Assembly (NCBI GenBank): GCA_052078155.1
Contig: JBQJBP010000003.1
Location: 496,001 to 560,000 of the forward strand
Direction of reading: 5' to 3'
DNA from: CAXBMB01 sp052078155
GTDB taxonomy: Bacteria > Pseudomonadota > Alphaproteobacteria > Kiloniellales > DSM-21159
DNA: 64,000 nucleotides
Position 1 is the first letter of the stretch, and every line of letters begins with the position of its first letter. A model generated the notes under the pieces. The model was not told where the DNA came from, ran no database searches, and saw nothing but the letters and a program-made list of their open reading frames with translations. This document shows, piece by piece, positions 44,323 through 53,412 of this stretch. The position numbers and the translations under genes were made by a program.

Positions 44323-44985
44323 ATGCAACTCATTAAGTTCGAAAACTACCAGCGCATGGCCTGGCGTAACGGCGGCGGCCAGACCGCTGAAATCGCAAGC
44401 GATCGGGTTCCCCCCCTATCAACCGACGATCCGGCAGCCTTTGATTGGCGGGTTTCGCTGGCTGAGGTCGGGCGCGACGGCCCCTATTCCGACTTCAGCG
44501 GCTATACCCGGATCCTCACACTGGTATCCGGCGGTGGCACCCTTCTGACAGATCCCCAAGGGCAGCGATTGCGCATAGATCAGCTCTACAGTCCCCAGAC
44601 CTTTTCCGGCGACCTCGCCTACGATGGACAGTTGCTGGCAGGGCCAATCCGGAACTTTAACCTGATCTACCGACCCGACCGGCTGCAGGCCCGGGTGGCG
44701 CGACTGGATCTGACGGACAGCCTGCTTTTGCCTGAGAAACGCCCCTCTGAAAGCCAGCTGCTGTTTGCGGCCCAGACCGACAAGGCAATCACGCTTGACG
44801 GGCCAGATCAAAAGCTCTGCCTGCGGCAGGGCGACAGCCTTTTTTGCCCTGCCGCAGATCCTGCAGACTTTCCTGCTGGCCGGGCAAAGAGCGAGGGCTC
44901 GGCGACCCCGGATCAGCAAACCGTCAGGTTGCACAGCAGCAGCCCAGCCATCCTGTTGCTGGTCACCCTGCAGCCCTTACCGTGA
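44323..44985 (+). CDS. hutD: HutD family protein
   Basis: A 220-residue bicupin of the HutD/Ves family. It starts MQLIKFENYQRMAWRNGGGQ and continues TAEIAS, then FDWRVSLAEVGRDGPYSDFSGYTRI, the family signature. HutD is linked to histidine utilisation in proteobacteria, where it may limit pathway flux. No other hut gene is in the window, so its role here is open. The ATG at 44323 is the conserved start; the longer frame reads through a repeat fragment. Confidence 0.9.
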   Translation: MQLIKFENYQRMAWRNGGGQTAEIASDRVPPLSTDDPAAFDWRVSLAEVGRDGPYSDFSGYTRILTLVSGGGTLLTDPQGQRLRIDQLYSPQTFSGDLAYDGQLLAGPIRNFNLIYRPDRLQARVARLDLTDSLLLPEKRPSESQLLFAAQTDKAITLDGPDQKLCLRQGDSLFCPAADPADFPAGRAKSEGSATPDQQTVRLHSSSPAILLLVTLQPLP

Positions 44986-45167
44986 GAAACACCTGCAAAG
45001 TCGTTGATTTCCAGAAGAAACGGCGAATTGCCCCCTTCTGGAAATCTGGTTAACATTGGTCTTCAGGCAAAGTTCTGGAAAGTTCTGGCCTGAAGGTGAT
45101 AACGGCTCCCCGTGGGTCGTGGACTTTGCTCTTGAGAAAAACCTGACACAACGGAAAGCAGGCCCTT

Positions 45168-45989
45168 TTGCCGAGCCCCCAAGAACAGCCCCTCGTCCTG
45201 GCCGGTCAGCTCGTCGCTGCCATCGGCAGTGAGGAATTTCCCGGCATCTTGGCCCGTGTCATCAAACAGCTGGCTGAAATCGACAGTTATGTGGTGCTGC
45301 TGTTCAGTCAGGATCACGCCCCCATTGTCCTGCATGATCTGCTGGACATCAGCGAGCGGCCGATTTTCTACCAGCGTTATCTGCGCGAAGGGGCCTTTCT
45401 GCTGGACCCGGTCTTTGTGGTCGCGCAGGAACAAAGCAAGTCGGGCTTCATGCGGGTCTCGGACATAGTGCCCGATGAATTTTACCAGAGTGAGTATTAC
45501 GCCAACTACTACCTGCCCTCCGCCACGCTGGATGAAGCCTGCTATATGCAATCCCTGGGGGACGGGCGTTTTCTGCACATATCCTGCGGCCGCCTGCACA
45601 AGGACCATCCCTTCACCGTGACTGAGTTTGGCCGCATGGCAGAAATGGCCCCGGTCATTCAGGCGGCGGCTGCCCAACACTGGAAACATGTCGGGCTGGA
45701 TCAGCCAAGGGAAGGGGCAGCCGGTGACAAAGAGCAGGAAAGCTCAGGCCCCAACCCCAGTCGCGCCATCAATCAGGTTTTGGAGTCCTTTGGCGATGGC
45801 TGCCTGACGGAACGGGAACGGCAGGTGGCTTTACTGTTGCTGCGGGGCCATTCCTCCAAATCCGCCGCCCGGGAACTGGACATCTCCCCGGCCACGGAAC
45901 GGGTCCACCGGCGCAACATTTACCTGAAACTGGCCGTTTCCTCTCAGGCGGAACTCTGCAGCCGGTTTTTTGAGCTGCTCAGCCGCTAA
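45168..45989 (+). CDS. LuxR family transcriptional regulator
   Basis: A 273-residue regulator. The N-terminal 180 residues form an unassigned sensor region. The C-terminal GerE-type HTH is CLTERERQVALLLLRGHSS with KSAARELDISPATERVHRRNIYLKL. It does not show the Trp/Tyr/Asp set of homoserine-lactone receptors clearly. The start is uncertain: the frame opens with a TTG at 45168, and no good ATG lies upstream. The adjacent amidinotransferase-family gene downstream could be a target. Confidence 0.83.
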   Translation: MPSPQEQPLVLAGQLVAAIGSEEFPGILARVIKQLAEIDSYVVLLFSQDHAPIVLHDLLDISERPIFYQRYLREGAFLLDPVFVVAQEQSKSGFMRVSDIVPDEFYQSEYYANYYLPSATLDEACYMQSLGDGRFLHISCGRLHKDHPFTVTEFGRMAEMAPVIQAAAAQHWKHVGLDQPREGAAGDKEQESSGPNPSRAINQVLESFGDGCLTERERQVALLLLRGHSSKSAARELDISPATERVHRRNIYLKLAVSSQAELCSRFFELLSR

Positions 45990-45998
45990 CCCGTCCCC

Positions 45999-46090
45999 TT
46001 GAGTCAAACCGATGTCTGGGGGTGGGCGCTTAGTGATGCCCCCTCAAATGAGTACCTTTCTTCCAAAGGTTAGCGCAGGACCGGTTCGGC
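45999..46090 (-). repeat. Strongly degenerate copy of the 138-bp repeat (tentative)
   Basis: GAGTCAAACCGAT, TTAGTGATG, CTCAAATGAGTA and CAAAGGTTAG appear in the order and spacing of the second palindrome, with many changes. The remaining span to 46397 shows no gene. Confidence 0.45.
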
Positions 46091-46397
46091 CTTTCCGGCA
46101 CAAACTTATCCGACAATATGCTCGACAGACCCCTGATCCGGTCTTCCCGCCTTTCAGCGTTCTGTGATCAAGGCGGCAATCCGCGTTCCAGGCCCGGGTC
46201 AAACCACCCAATTTCGGCCAAAAACCTGACCCAGAGCGCCACGCGCAGCCCGAAAGGGCGAGAAAGAGAATTTCCGCAAACTCCACTCCCCCCTTCTGTC
46301 CATAATGACGTATAGCTGAAGCCCAATCTTGAGCCTGTCCTAGAGCGCTTGTTCAGCGACCGGCGGTTCTGTGGAAAGACAACAAAGGGGTGAGATC

Positions 46398-47306
46398 ATG
46401 AGCACACGTTTGACGGTTCGCCAACCCAAAGGAGGCACGGCAACTTTGACGGACTGGGGTCTGAACTCTGACTACGGCACCCTGCGGGATGTGCTGCTGG
46501 GCCCGATCGACAACTACCGTTGGCTGGAAACCAGTGCCATTTCCAAACGCTCTTTCCGGCTGGGCCTGACCTACAACCACCAAACCGCCCAGGCCCAATA
46601 CCGGGAGATCCTGGATGTTTATGAGCAGGCCAATGTGACCGTTCATACCCTGCCGGCCGATGCGCACCTGCCCTATCAGCTCTTTGCCCGGGACTCCTCA
46701 GTCATGACCCCCTGGGGGGCCATCGTGACCCAGATGCACCATCCCTGGCGGCGTGGTGAGTATGCCCCGGTGTTACAGTTCTATCAGGATGCGGGTATCC
46801 CCATTTACGACATGGTGACGGCCTCTGCCTTCGAAGGCGGGGACTTCAATCTTCTGGAACCGGGTGTTGTGCTGTGCGGCTACACCAACGACCGGACCCA
46901 GGAACCGGCCATGCTGCAGATCAAGGAATGGATCGAGGCAGAAGGCTGGGAGTTCCGTCCCTACCAGCTGGATCCTTTCTTCGTGCATGTGGATGCGCTG
47001 GTGGTCATGCTGGCTGACAAACTGGCTGCGGTTTGCAGTGACGCTCTGGAGCCGGACCTGATTGCCTGGCTGAAAGGCCGGGGCATTGAACTGATTGATG
47101 TGTCCTTCTCCAGCGCCATTGAGCTGGGCTGCAACGTGGTGGCCCTGGGCGACGACCGGGTCCTGTTGCCCGCTGCCAGCACGGAGCTGAAGGAAAAATG
47201 CAAAGCACACGGGCTGACCGTCTATGATCCGCAGGTTGACATGATCACCGGTGGCGGCGGCGGCCTGCATTGCATGTGCCAGTCCCTGCGCCGGGACCTG
47301 GTTTAA
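46398..47306 (+). CDS. Amidinotransferase/DDAH-family guanidino-group hydrolase
   Basis: A 302-residue protein of the pentein superfamily (arginine deiminase, dimethylarginine hydrolase, amidinotransferases). Motifs are FARDSSVMTPWGAIV, AFEGGDFNLL, FFVHVDALVVMLAD with the catalytic His, and GGLHCMCQSLRRD with the catalytic Cys near the C terminus. It should act on a guanidino compound through a Cys-amidino intermediate; arginine, methylarginine or a related compound is possible. The ATG at 46398 follows GGGGTGAG. It is transcribed after the LuxR gene across a 400-base gap. Confidence 0.87.
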   Translation: MSTRLTVRQPKGGTATLTDWGLNSDYGTLRDVLLGPIDNYRWLETSAISKRSFRLGLTYNHQTAQAQYREILDVYEQANVTVHTLPADAHLPYQLFARDSSVMTPWGAIVTQMHHPWRRGEYAPVLQFYQDAGIPIYDMVTASAFEGGDFNLLEPGVVLCGYTNDRTQEPAMLQIKEWIEAEGWEFRPYQLDPFFVHVDALVVMLADKLAAVCSDALEPDLIAWLKGRGIELIDVSFSSAIELGCNVVALGDDRVLLPAASTELKEKCKAHGLTVYDPQVDMITGGGGGLHCMCQSLRRDLV

Positions 47307-47322
47307 TCACACCATCAACCGT

Positions 47323-47362
47323 TCGGCTCACGGTCTCACATCAAAAGAAGACGTGAGCCGAG
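47323..47362. terminator. Inverted repeat between convergent genes
   Basis: TCGGCTCACG and CGTGAGCCGA are perfect ten-base arms around a 19-base loop, followed by GCAGTTT. A second hairpin (ACACC-N7-GGTGT, 47397-47413) lies just beyond the RTX gene stop. They probably end both transcripts, though T-runs are weak. Confidence 0.5.
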
Positions 47363-47419
47363 CAGTTTCCATAGCACGACAAACAACCGCCTACTGACAC
47401 CCCCAAGAGGTGTTAGGCG

Positions 47420-49570
47420 TCAAAGAACCCAGTCCTCGCTGAAGTTACTGGCGCCATCCAGGATGAGCGACGACCCGTCTTCAAAAGTCAGGACAACGCC
47501 GCTGTCCGTCAGCTCGACAGAACTGGGGGGGCGCCCATCAAGGTTGAGCCTGTCTCCCTGCTCAAAGGCAAAATCCAGGATCACATCCTGACCGTCACCT
47601 GCCTTATGCACAAAGACATCTGCCCCTCGACCGCCCGACAGGGTGTCATTGCCGAAGTCTCCGAACAGCAAATCGTCATCGTTGCCGCCCAGCAGACTGT
47701 CGTTTCCTTTGCCGCCGCGCAGAGTATCGTCACCGACCCCACCATCAATCAGGTCATTATCCAGGTTGCCCTGAATCAAATCGTTCCCCTGCCCGCCGGA
47801 AAGGGTGTCCTGATCATCTCCGTCAAAGGCGTTCATACGGCCGCCGCTGATGGTGTCATCGTCTCCGCCGCCTTTTACGGAATCGTTGCCCTTGTCGCCA
47901 AAGAGATGATCGCGCCCAAAGTTGCCGCCTAACCTGTCGTCATCCTGACCACCGCGCAGGGTATCGTTGCCATTGCCGCCAATGACCGTGTCATTGCCTT
48001 CATTGCCTTGCAGCTTGTCATCCCCGTTGGCCCCGTTGATGGTGTCGTTGTCTTCCTCCCCGTTGATTTCATTGTCGCCGCTGTTGCCCTTCATGTTGTT
48101 GGCCAACTCGTTGCCGAAACCATTGGTGTCCTTGTGTCCGGTCAGGGCCAGGTTGTCGGCATCCTTACCCAACCGAGTGTCAAAGGGGGATTGAATTTCA
48201 TCAACCTGGCCACGGCTGCCAGAGGTGCCTGAAGGCGTCCCGTCCGGATTCATCGTCGGCTTGGTTTCCAGGACCTTTGGCGTTCCTGTGGCATTGGGCG
48301 TGATGTTTTTAGGCCCGTTGGCGCCACCACCACCTCCTCCACCGCCAGCAGAGACGTTAAAAAGCTGCCCGGCAATTCCAGTCGTAGAGGTATCACCAGA
48401 CAGGGGGTCGCTTGTATCCCAAACCACACCTGCGCCATTGCCAAGAGTAAAGGCATCGACGTGTTCCTGAGCGCCGTCTGCCAGCGTGTTGACCTGGAAC
48501 TCGTTGCCAACCCGGGTGCCGCTTTCATCAAACACCTGCCCGATGATGGCCGTCCCTGATTTATCATCGTAAGCTCCGCTGGCATCCTCCCAGGTAACCA
48601 GGAAGCCATCGCCATAGCTTGTGACTGAAGGATTGGTCTGACCGTTCAATGTAGCTGTCGGGATCAGGAACTCGCTGCCAACCGGATTACCGCTGGTGTC
48701 AAAAAGCTGTCCTCTGACGGCAAATCCACCGGCGTCGTCGCCTGGCGGTGAGGAAGAGGCATTGCTTTCATCCTTCCAGACAACAACAAAACCGCCTTTA
48801 ACGGCGGCAACGTCACTTGCATTTTGATCCCCGCCGGTCACGGTATTGGCGAGGAACTCTGCGCCTACCGGGTTGCCATTGCTGTCAAAGACCTGCCCCC
48901 TGACCGCATCTCCATCCACGTCCCCACCTGTCTCACTGGCATCCTTCCAGGTGACGACAAAGCCGCCTCCTTCAATTCCGGTAACAGAAGGATCACCTTG
49001 CGAGTTGATGGTGGTCGTGTTGGCCAGAAACTCACCCCCGACCTTATTGCCGTTATCATCAAAGCGCTGCCCGCGGACCGCTGCATTGGACGTATCACCA
49101 CCCGTGCCGCTGACATCATGCCAGACGATCACAAAACCACTGTCCAGCTGAGCAACAACAGGATAAGTCTGCGGCCCAGAAACTGTGGTATTCACCAGAA
49201 ACTCTGTGCCAACAGTGTTGCCGGAACTATCATACAACTGCGCTCTGACAGCAAAATCGCTGTTGTCGGCACCAGTGCCGGAATAATCCATCCAGGTGAC
49301 GACAAAGCCGTTGGCCGTGGCCGCCACAGAAGGGTTCGCCTGTGCCGAGTTGGTAGAGGAATTGACCAGAAATTCTGAACCAACCTTGTTGCCTGTAGCA
49401 TCAAATAGCTGGGCATGTACGGCCTGACCTGAACTGTCCCCCAATGCACTGACAAAGGTCGTCCAGGTGACAACAAATCCACCATCTATCTCAACCGCTG
49501 CAGGGTTAAGCTGGAGACTTAATACATCGGTGTTTACGAGAAACTCACTGCCAGATTTAGGAGGAGACAT
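47420..49570 (-). CDS. Secreted RTX protein with seven N-terminal propeller-like repeats
   Basis: A 716-residue protein with no classical signal peptide. Residues 1 to about 410 contain seven copies of a 56-62 residue repeat with consensus GSEFLVNT-Q-NPSV-GFVVTW-D-SG-GD-AVRGQLFD-GN-V. A poly-Gly linker of eight residues follows at about 413, then a linker region, then at least ten GGxGxDxLxG calcium-binding nonapeptides (about 490-650), and a C-terminal end like type I secretion signals (LNLDGRPPSS, ILDGASNFSEDWVL). Seven units suggest a seven-bladed beta-propeller. It is probably exported by a type I ABC system encoded elsewhere. The start at 49570 follows GGAGGAG. Confidence 0.85.
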   Translation of the reverse strand: MSPPKSGSEFLVNTDVLSLQLNPAAVEIDGGFVVTWTTFVSALGDSSGQAVHAQLFDATGNKVGSEFLVNSSTNSAQANPSVAATANGFVVTWMDYSGTGADNSDFAVRAQLYDSSGNTVGTEFLVNTTVSGPQTYPVVAQLDSGFVIVWHDVSGTGGDTSNAAVRGQRFDDNGNKVGGEFLANTTTINSQGDPSVTGIEGGGFVVTWKDASETGGDVDGDAVRGQVFDSNGNPVGAEFLANTVTGGDQNASDVAAVKGGFVVVWKDESNASSSPPGDDAGGFAVRGQLFDTSGNPVGSEFLIPTATLNGQTNPSVTSYGDGFLVTWEDASGAYDDKSGTAIIGQVFDESGTRVGNEFQVNTLADGAQEHVDAFTLGNGAGVVWDTSDPLSGDTSTTGIAGQLFNVSAGGGGGGGGANGPKNITPNATGTPKVLETKPTMNPDGTPSGTSGSRGQVDEIQSPFDTRLGKDADNLALTGHKDTNGFGNELANNMKGNSGDNEINGEEDNDTINGANGDDKLQGNEGNDTVIGGNGNDTLRGGQDDDRLGGNFGRDHLFGDKGNDSVKGGGDDDTISGGRMNAFDGDDQDTLSGGQGNDLIQGNLDNDLIDGGVGDDTLRGGKGNDSLLGGNDDDLLFGDFGNDTLSGGRGADVFVHKAGDGQDVILDFAFEQGDRLNLDGRPPSSVELTDSGVVLTFEDGSSLILDGASNFSEDWVL

Positions 49571-49835
49571 TGCCAGCAATCCATAAGTGAAAACCAAAAG
49601 CGAAACCCCGCCAAATTCGACAGGATATTTTTCTGATAATGAGGAAATTTTCCTTTAGTAAAGCTATGACTAATCATTTGTATTACGATATTCAATAGCG
49701 TTTAAATAGATAAATTAGTTAGAAATTCTACCGGAATTATCGAAGTTTTTGTGCCCATTTCCTCATCCCGTTATCTTTCAATGGCCTAAGACCTAACCTG
49801 AAAAAACACCGCCATAACGGGGGCACTTCACGGGA
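49571..49835. other. AT-rich region upstream of the RTX gene
   Basis: No gene is seen. Composition between about 49600 and 49760 is much more AT-rich than its flanks, as is common for promoters of transferred or surface-protein genes. I could not settle on a single promoter. Confidence 0.4.
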
Positions 49836-50240
49836 TCACTTCTTGGATCGGGGCAGCGGTGGCGGCACCCGCCCCAGGGCTTTTTTGACCAGCCAGGGGC
49901 TGCGCCGGGTTTTCGGAATCAGCCCCTTGTCTGACTGCAGCCAGGCTTCCAGCACAGCAAGCAGCTCCGCTTCCTCCCCTTCCGGGTGCAGAGAGCCCAG
50001 CAACCAGGACCAGCGCCCGGCTCCGCTGAGGTTGACCCGGCAGCGGCGCGCACAGTTTCCCAGGCAGGCGACTGGACGCAGCCGGATCTCCAGGTCCAGG
50101 CTGGCGTCTTGCAATGCCTGCAGGGCGGGAGAGTGACAGAGCCTGTCATGGAGTGCCTGTCCCCCCGTTTGGCCACGCCAGCGCCGCACACGGTTGGGAT
50201 GTTTGCATTCAATGCAAACCTGAACTTCGCCAGTTCTCAT
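49836..50240 (-). CDS. DUF1636 family thioredoxin-like protein
   Basis: A 134-residue protein. CIEC near the N terminus, ACLGNCARRC in the middle, and GRWSWLLGSL match DUF1636, which has a thioredoxin-like [2Fe-2S] ferredoxin type layout. The basic tail (KTRRSPWLVKKALG, PPLPRSKK) is unusual. Its ATG overlaps the stop of the ABC ATPase as ATGA, so it belongs to the importer operon. The family often lies next to metal, siderophore or cobalamin uptake genes; a role in releasing or handling the imported metal is inferred. Confidence 0.85.
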   Translation of the reverse strand: MRTGEVQVCIECKHPNRVRRWRGQTGGQALHDRLCHSPALQALQDASLDLEIRLRPVACLGNCARRCRVNLSGAGRWSWLLGSLHPEGEEAELLAVLEAWLQSDKGLIPKTRRSPWLVKKALGRVPPPLPRSKK

Positions 50241-51028
50241 GGCAGTGCCTCTTGGGCGACAGAGGGGCTGGCCAGTGCGCTCACAGGTGTGACCAGCAGC
50301 TTGCCCCGGCTGTCCCTGTTCAGTTCCACTTCCACCCCATAAAGCCGTCGCAAAAGCGGGGCGGTCAGAACCTTTTCCGGGCTGCCTTCCGCCAGGACAC
50401 GTCCATCATAGAGACACACCACATGGTCAGCCACGCGCGCCGCCAGAGACAGGTCGTGCAAAGCAGCCACCACCGTCGTGCCCTCTTCCCGGCAAAGCCG
50501 CTGCACCTGATCCAGAACCAGCAGCTGATGCCGCAGGTCCAGTGCTGCCGTTGGTTCGTCCAACAACAGGATATCCGGTTGACGAAAGAGCGCCTGTGCC
50601 AGGTAAACCAGCTGCCGCTGCCCCCCACTCAGTGTGGCCAGATTGCGCGCCTCCAGGGCTGTCAGGCCAAAGCGCGCAAGACAGCGCTGGGCCTCTTCCA
50701 GGTAGCCGGGCGGCAGCCGCAGTTTCAGATCCCGCAACCGCCCCAGCAGCACCACATCCATGACCGTCAGTTCAGACCGGGCTCCCGTGTCCTGCGGCAG
50801 GTAAACAACCTGCTGGGTCAGGGCCTTTCGGGAAAGAGGCCCCAGGTTCAGGTGTTCAATCACCCCTCGCGCCGGCAACAGGCCGGCCAGTGCCTTCAGG
50901 AAGGTGGATTTTCCGGTGCCGTTCGCCCCCAGCAAGGCCGTGACCGCCCCAGGTTTGAGGTGAAAATCCACCTCTTTCAGCACCGCGTGGGCACCATAGG
51001 ACAGGCTGAGGTTTCTTGCGCTCAGCAT
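50237..51028 (-). CDS. ABC transporter ATP-binding protein, FecE/BtuD type
   Basis: A 263-residue ATPase. Walker A is GANGTGKS (34-41), the Q-loop region reads VVYLPQDTG, the signature is LSGGQRQLVYLAQAL, Walker B is ILLLDEPTAALD, and the H-loop follows in VVAALHDLSLA. It energises the permease encoded just upstream, with a 7-base overlap. The group imports iron-siderophores, haem, cobalamin or molybdate-type ligands. Confidence 0.93.
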   Translation of the reverse strand: MLSARNLSLSYGAHAVLKEVDFHLKPGAVTALLGANGTGKSTFLKALAGLLPARGVIEHLNLGPLSRKALTQQVVYLPQDTGARSELTVMDVVLLGRLRDLKLRLPPGYLEEAQRCLARFGLTALEARNLATLSGGQRQLVYLAQALFRQPDILLLDEPTAALDLRHQLLVLDQVQRLCREEGTTVVAALHDLSLAARVADHVVCLYDGRVLAEGSPEKVLTAPLLRRLYGVEVELNRDSRGKLLVTPVSALASPSVAQEALP

Positions 51029-52077
51029 CTATCACCCCTCCTGTCTTTCTTGAGGATCAGGACAAAGAGAAAAGGCACTCCCACCACGGCAGTGACAATC
51101 CCGATGGGCACCACCCCGCCCGGCGACAGGAGCTTTGAAGCCATTGAGGCGCAGACCATGATCAAGGCCCCCATCACGCCTGACAAAGGCATCAGGCTGC
51201 GCTGGTCATCGCCAACCAGCAATCGGGCGATGTGAGGTGCCACCAATCCGACGAAACCGATGGTGCCAACAAAGGCGACGGCCCCGGCGGTCAAGAGGGA
51301 GACGATGACAAAGATCTTCAGCCGCAGGCGCTGTACCGGCACGCCCAGGCTCTGGGCCCGGTCGTCACCCATGCCCAGGGCCGTCAGTTTCCAGCTGTCG
51401 CCCAACAGCAGAAGAAAACAGACCAGCAGCAGACTTCCAGAAACGGCAACGGCGAACCAGCTGGCTTTCAACAGGCTGCCAAACAGCCAGAACACAATCT
51501 GCTGCAGCACTTCCGGAGCAGCCAGATACTGGATCAGTGATTGCAGAGACTGGAAGAGAAAGAGGGTGGCAATGCCAGCCAGGATCATCACGTCAGCGGT
51601 GACACCGCGCAGTTGTGAGACCCCATAAACCAGCGCGCAGGCACAGGCCGCCGACAGGAAGGCTGCCAGAGGAACGGAAAAGGCCCCCAGGAATGGCACC
51701 TCCAGACCGAACAGGATGGTTGCCGCAGCTCCAAAGCCCGCAGCAGCCGAAAAGCCAAGCGTATAGGGACTGGCCAGGGGATTGCCCAGGATGGTCTGCA
51801 TCTGGACCCCGGCAATACCAAGAGAAGCCCCGACCACCAGCGCCATGACAGTCATGGGCAGCCGGATCTGATAGACGATGACCTCCACCATGGGGTCCGT
51901 CGTCTGGCCGGGCAGCAGCAGCACCGACAGCACGTCAAAGACGTTCAGAAAGGCCGGACCCACCAGAATGTCCGTCAGAACGGCCAGCAGCAGAAGGCCG
52001 ACAGACATCACCAGCCAGACAGCCTTCACCCGTGACCGACGGTCGTAGCCGGCCGCTTTCAAAGACAGAGATGACAT
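51022..52077 (-). CDS. FecCD-family ABC transporter permease
   Basis: A 351-residue permease with about nine or ten membrane segments. Family marks are GASLGIAGVQMQTILGNPLA, PYTLGFSAAAGFGAAATI, GTIGFVGLVAPHIARLLVG and HR-like DDQRSLMPLSGVMGAL. It starts at the ATG at 52077, which has GGAG eight bases before it; the ATG at 52110 lacks one. It forms the homodimeric channel of the importer. Confidence 0.93.
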   Translation of the reverse strand: MSSLSLKAAGYDRRSRVKAVWLVMSVGLLLLAVLTDILVGPAFLNVFDVLSVLLLPGQTTDPMVEVIVYQIRLPMTVMALVVGASLGIAGVQMQTILGNPLASPYTLGFSAAAGFGAAATILFGLEVPFLGAFSVPLAAFLSAACACALVYGVSQLRGVTADVMILAGIATLFLFQSLQSLIQYLAAPEVLQQIVFWLFGSLLKASWFAVAVSGSLLLVCFLLLLGDSWKLTALGMGDDRAQSLGVPVQRLRLKIFVIVSLLTAGAVAFVGTIGFVGLVAPHIARLLVGDDQRSLMPLSGVMGALIMVCASMASKLLSPGGVVPIGIVTAVVGVPFLFVLILKKDRRGDRC

Positions 52078-52179
52078 GTTCAAGCTCCCAACAGGCAGGG
52101 CGGTCCCCATACAGCTATCGCTTTTGCAACAGACGTAACGGAAGGGAGGCCACCCTGCCCTTTGACAGGGGTGTTGGCT

Positions 52180-53301
52180 TTACCGGCTCAAGCGGGTCAT
52201 GAAGACGCCCTCTGCCGCCACGGGCAGATAGCGCTCATAAAAAGCCCGGTGATTGGCCTGTGGGTCCACATCCTGAAAAGCCTCGGGATAGAGAGCTTTG
52301 GCGATGTACTGCAGGAAGGTGTAGTCGTAGAGGGTTCGGGCCCCGCCGTGATAAAGGGCATAGACCTTTCCCTCTTTGACAGCCTCCAGCTCCGCCCAGC
52401 CGGGACGGTCTGCAAAAGGCTGCAGCCGGGCCTGGGTCTGATCTTCCGTGACACCAAATCCCATCAGCAGCGCCTTATCCCGGGAGACCCAATAAGACCC
52501 CGCCACAAAGATGGCCTGCGGATTGCTGGCCAGCACGTATTCGGGATTTAGCGGGGCCCACTTGCCAACCTGGCCCAGGGCAATGTTCTGCCCCCCGGCA
52601 AGGCCGATCACGCCGCCCCACATGTGGTCCGTGTAGGTGTTGCCCAGTTCGTCTGCGCCCTTGTTCCCCAGTTCCACGTAAACCCGCTCAGGGTCACCGC
52701 CTGCTTTCTTCACCCGGGCTTCCACGTCGGCCACCGCGGCAGCGTAGTTGTCTGCCAATTCCTGGGCCCGGTCTTCAGCGCCCAGAATCTGGCCGATCAT
52801 CAAGGTGCTGATGGTGTGCTTTTCAACGGTCTGGGCGTTGTAATCCGCCACGACCACGGGAATTCCAGCGGCTTCCAGCTTGCCAACCACCGGTCCCATG
52901 GCATGGAACTGCCAGGCGGCAATGATCGCCACGTCCGGGCGGGCAGCCACGGCGGTTTCCAGGGAGAAGGTCCCAGCGTCCACTTCACCCACATCAATCA
53001 GGTCAGCAATCTTCGGATTGGCCGCCAGATAGACCTTCCACTGGGAATTCCTCCAGTCATGCCAGGCCGCTTTGGAAATGGCCGCAACCCGGTCATAGGC
53101 CTCAGGCCCGCCAATGGCATAGAAATCTTCAAAATAGAACCCCAGCAGAATTCGCTGAGCCTGGGCCGGGACCTCAACCTGACGTCCCAGGGTATCGGTG
53201 ACAGTGATGGTGTGGGCCTTGGCCGACCCCTGGGTCAGACCAAGCAGAACAACAAGGCAAGCCGCCAAAGCCAGGCAGCCCGAAAAAACAAAGCGAAACA
53301 T
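52180..53301 (-). CDS. ABC transporter substrate-binding protein (FecB/PeriBP type)
   Basis: A 373-residue exported binding protein. A signal peptide covers about 1-28 (core LALAACLVVLLGL, cleavage near SAKA-H). TVTDTLGRQVEVPAQAQRILL opens the two-lobed fold; ARPDVAIIAAW and VADYNAQTVEKHT sit in the N lobe, and NPQAIFVAGSYW in the C lobe. It resembles iron-complex, corrinoid or molybdate-type receptors; the ligand is unknown. AAGGA precedes the ATG, next to a structured leader (53302-53412). Confidence 0.9.
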   Translation of the reverse strand: MFRFVFSGCLALAACLVVLLGLTQGSAKAHTITVTDTLGRQVEVPAQAQRILLGFYFEDFYAIGGPEAYDRVAAISKAAWHDWRNSQWKVYLAANPKIADLIDVGEVDAGTFSLETAVAARPDVAIIAAWQFHAMGPVVGKLEAAGIPVVVADYNAQTVEKHTISTLMIGQILGAEDRAQELADNYAAAVADVEARVKKAGGDPERVYVELGNKGADELGNTYTDHMWGGVIGLAGGQNIALGQVGKWAPLNPEYVLASNPQAIFVAGSYWVSRDKALLMGFGVTEDQTQARLQPFADRPGWAELEAVKEGKVYALYHGGARTLYDYTFLQYIAKALYPEAFQDVDPQANHRAFYERYLPVAAEGVFMTRLSR

Positions 53302-53412
53302 CTCGCCATCCTTTTTAAGCAAGCAAAAGATGTCGTCCGCTCTCCAGCCGAAGGCGGCGACAGATTGGAATGGCTCACGAGGGAGCCGTGATTTTGGGAA
53401 GCTTGCTTAAAG
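53302..53412 (-). ncRNA. Candidate structured leader (three-way junction) before the substrate-binding protein gene
   Basis: On the reverse strand, CTTTAAGCAAGC at the 5' end pairs with GCTTGCTTAAA and AG at the 3' end to give an 11-12 bp closing stem. Inside are two hairpins: GGCTC-N6-GAGCC and TGTCGCCG paired with CGG-A-CGACA. The 3' arm of the closing stem runs directly into the AAGGA ribosome-binding site of the gene at 53301. There is no U-run, so it is not an intrinsic terminator. The 5' arm overlaps the stop of the DUF2946-like gene. I do not recognise a known riboswitch class. Confidence 0.55.

Noticed and set aside
53302..53412. Cobalamin riboswitch before the ABC importer
   Set aside because: The leader is about 110 bases and lacks the B12-box type GCCACTG element, so it was kept only as an unclassified structured leader.
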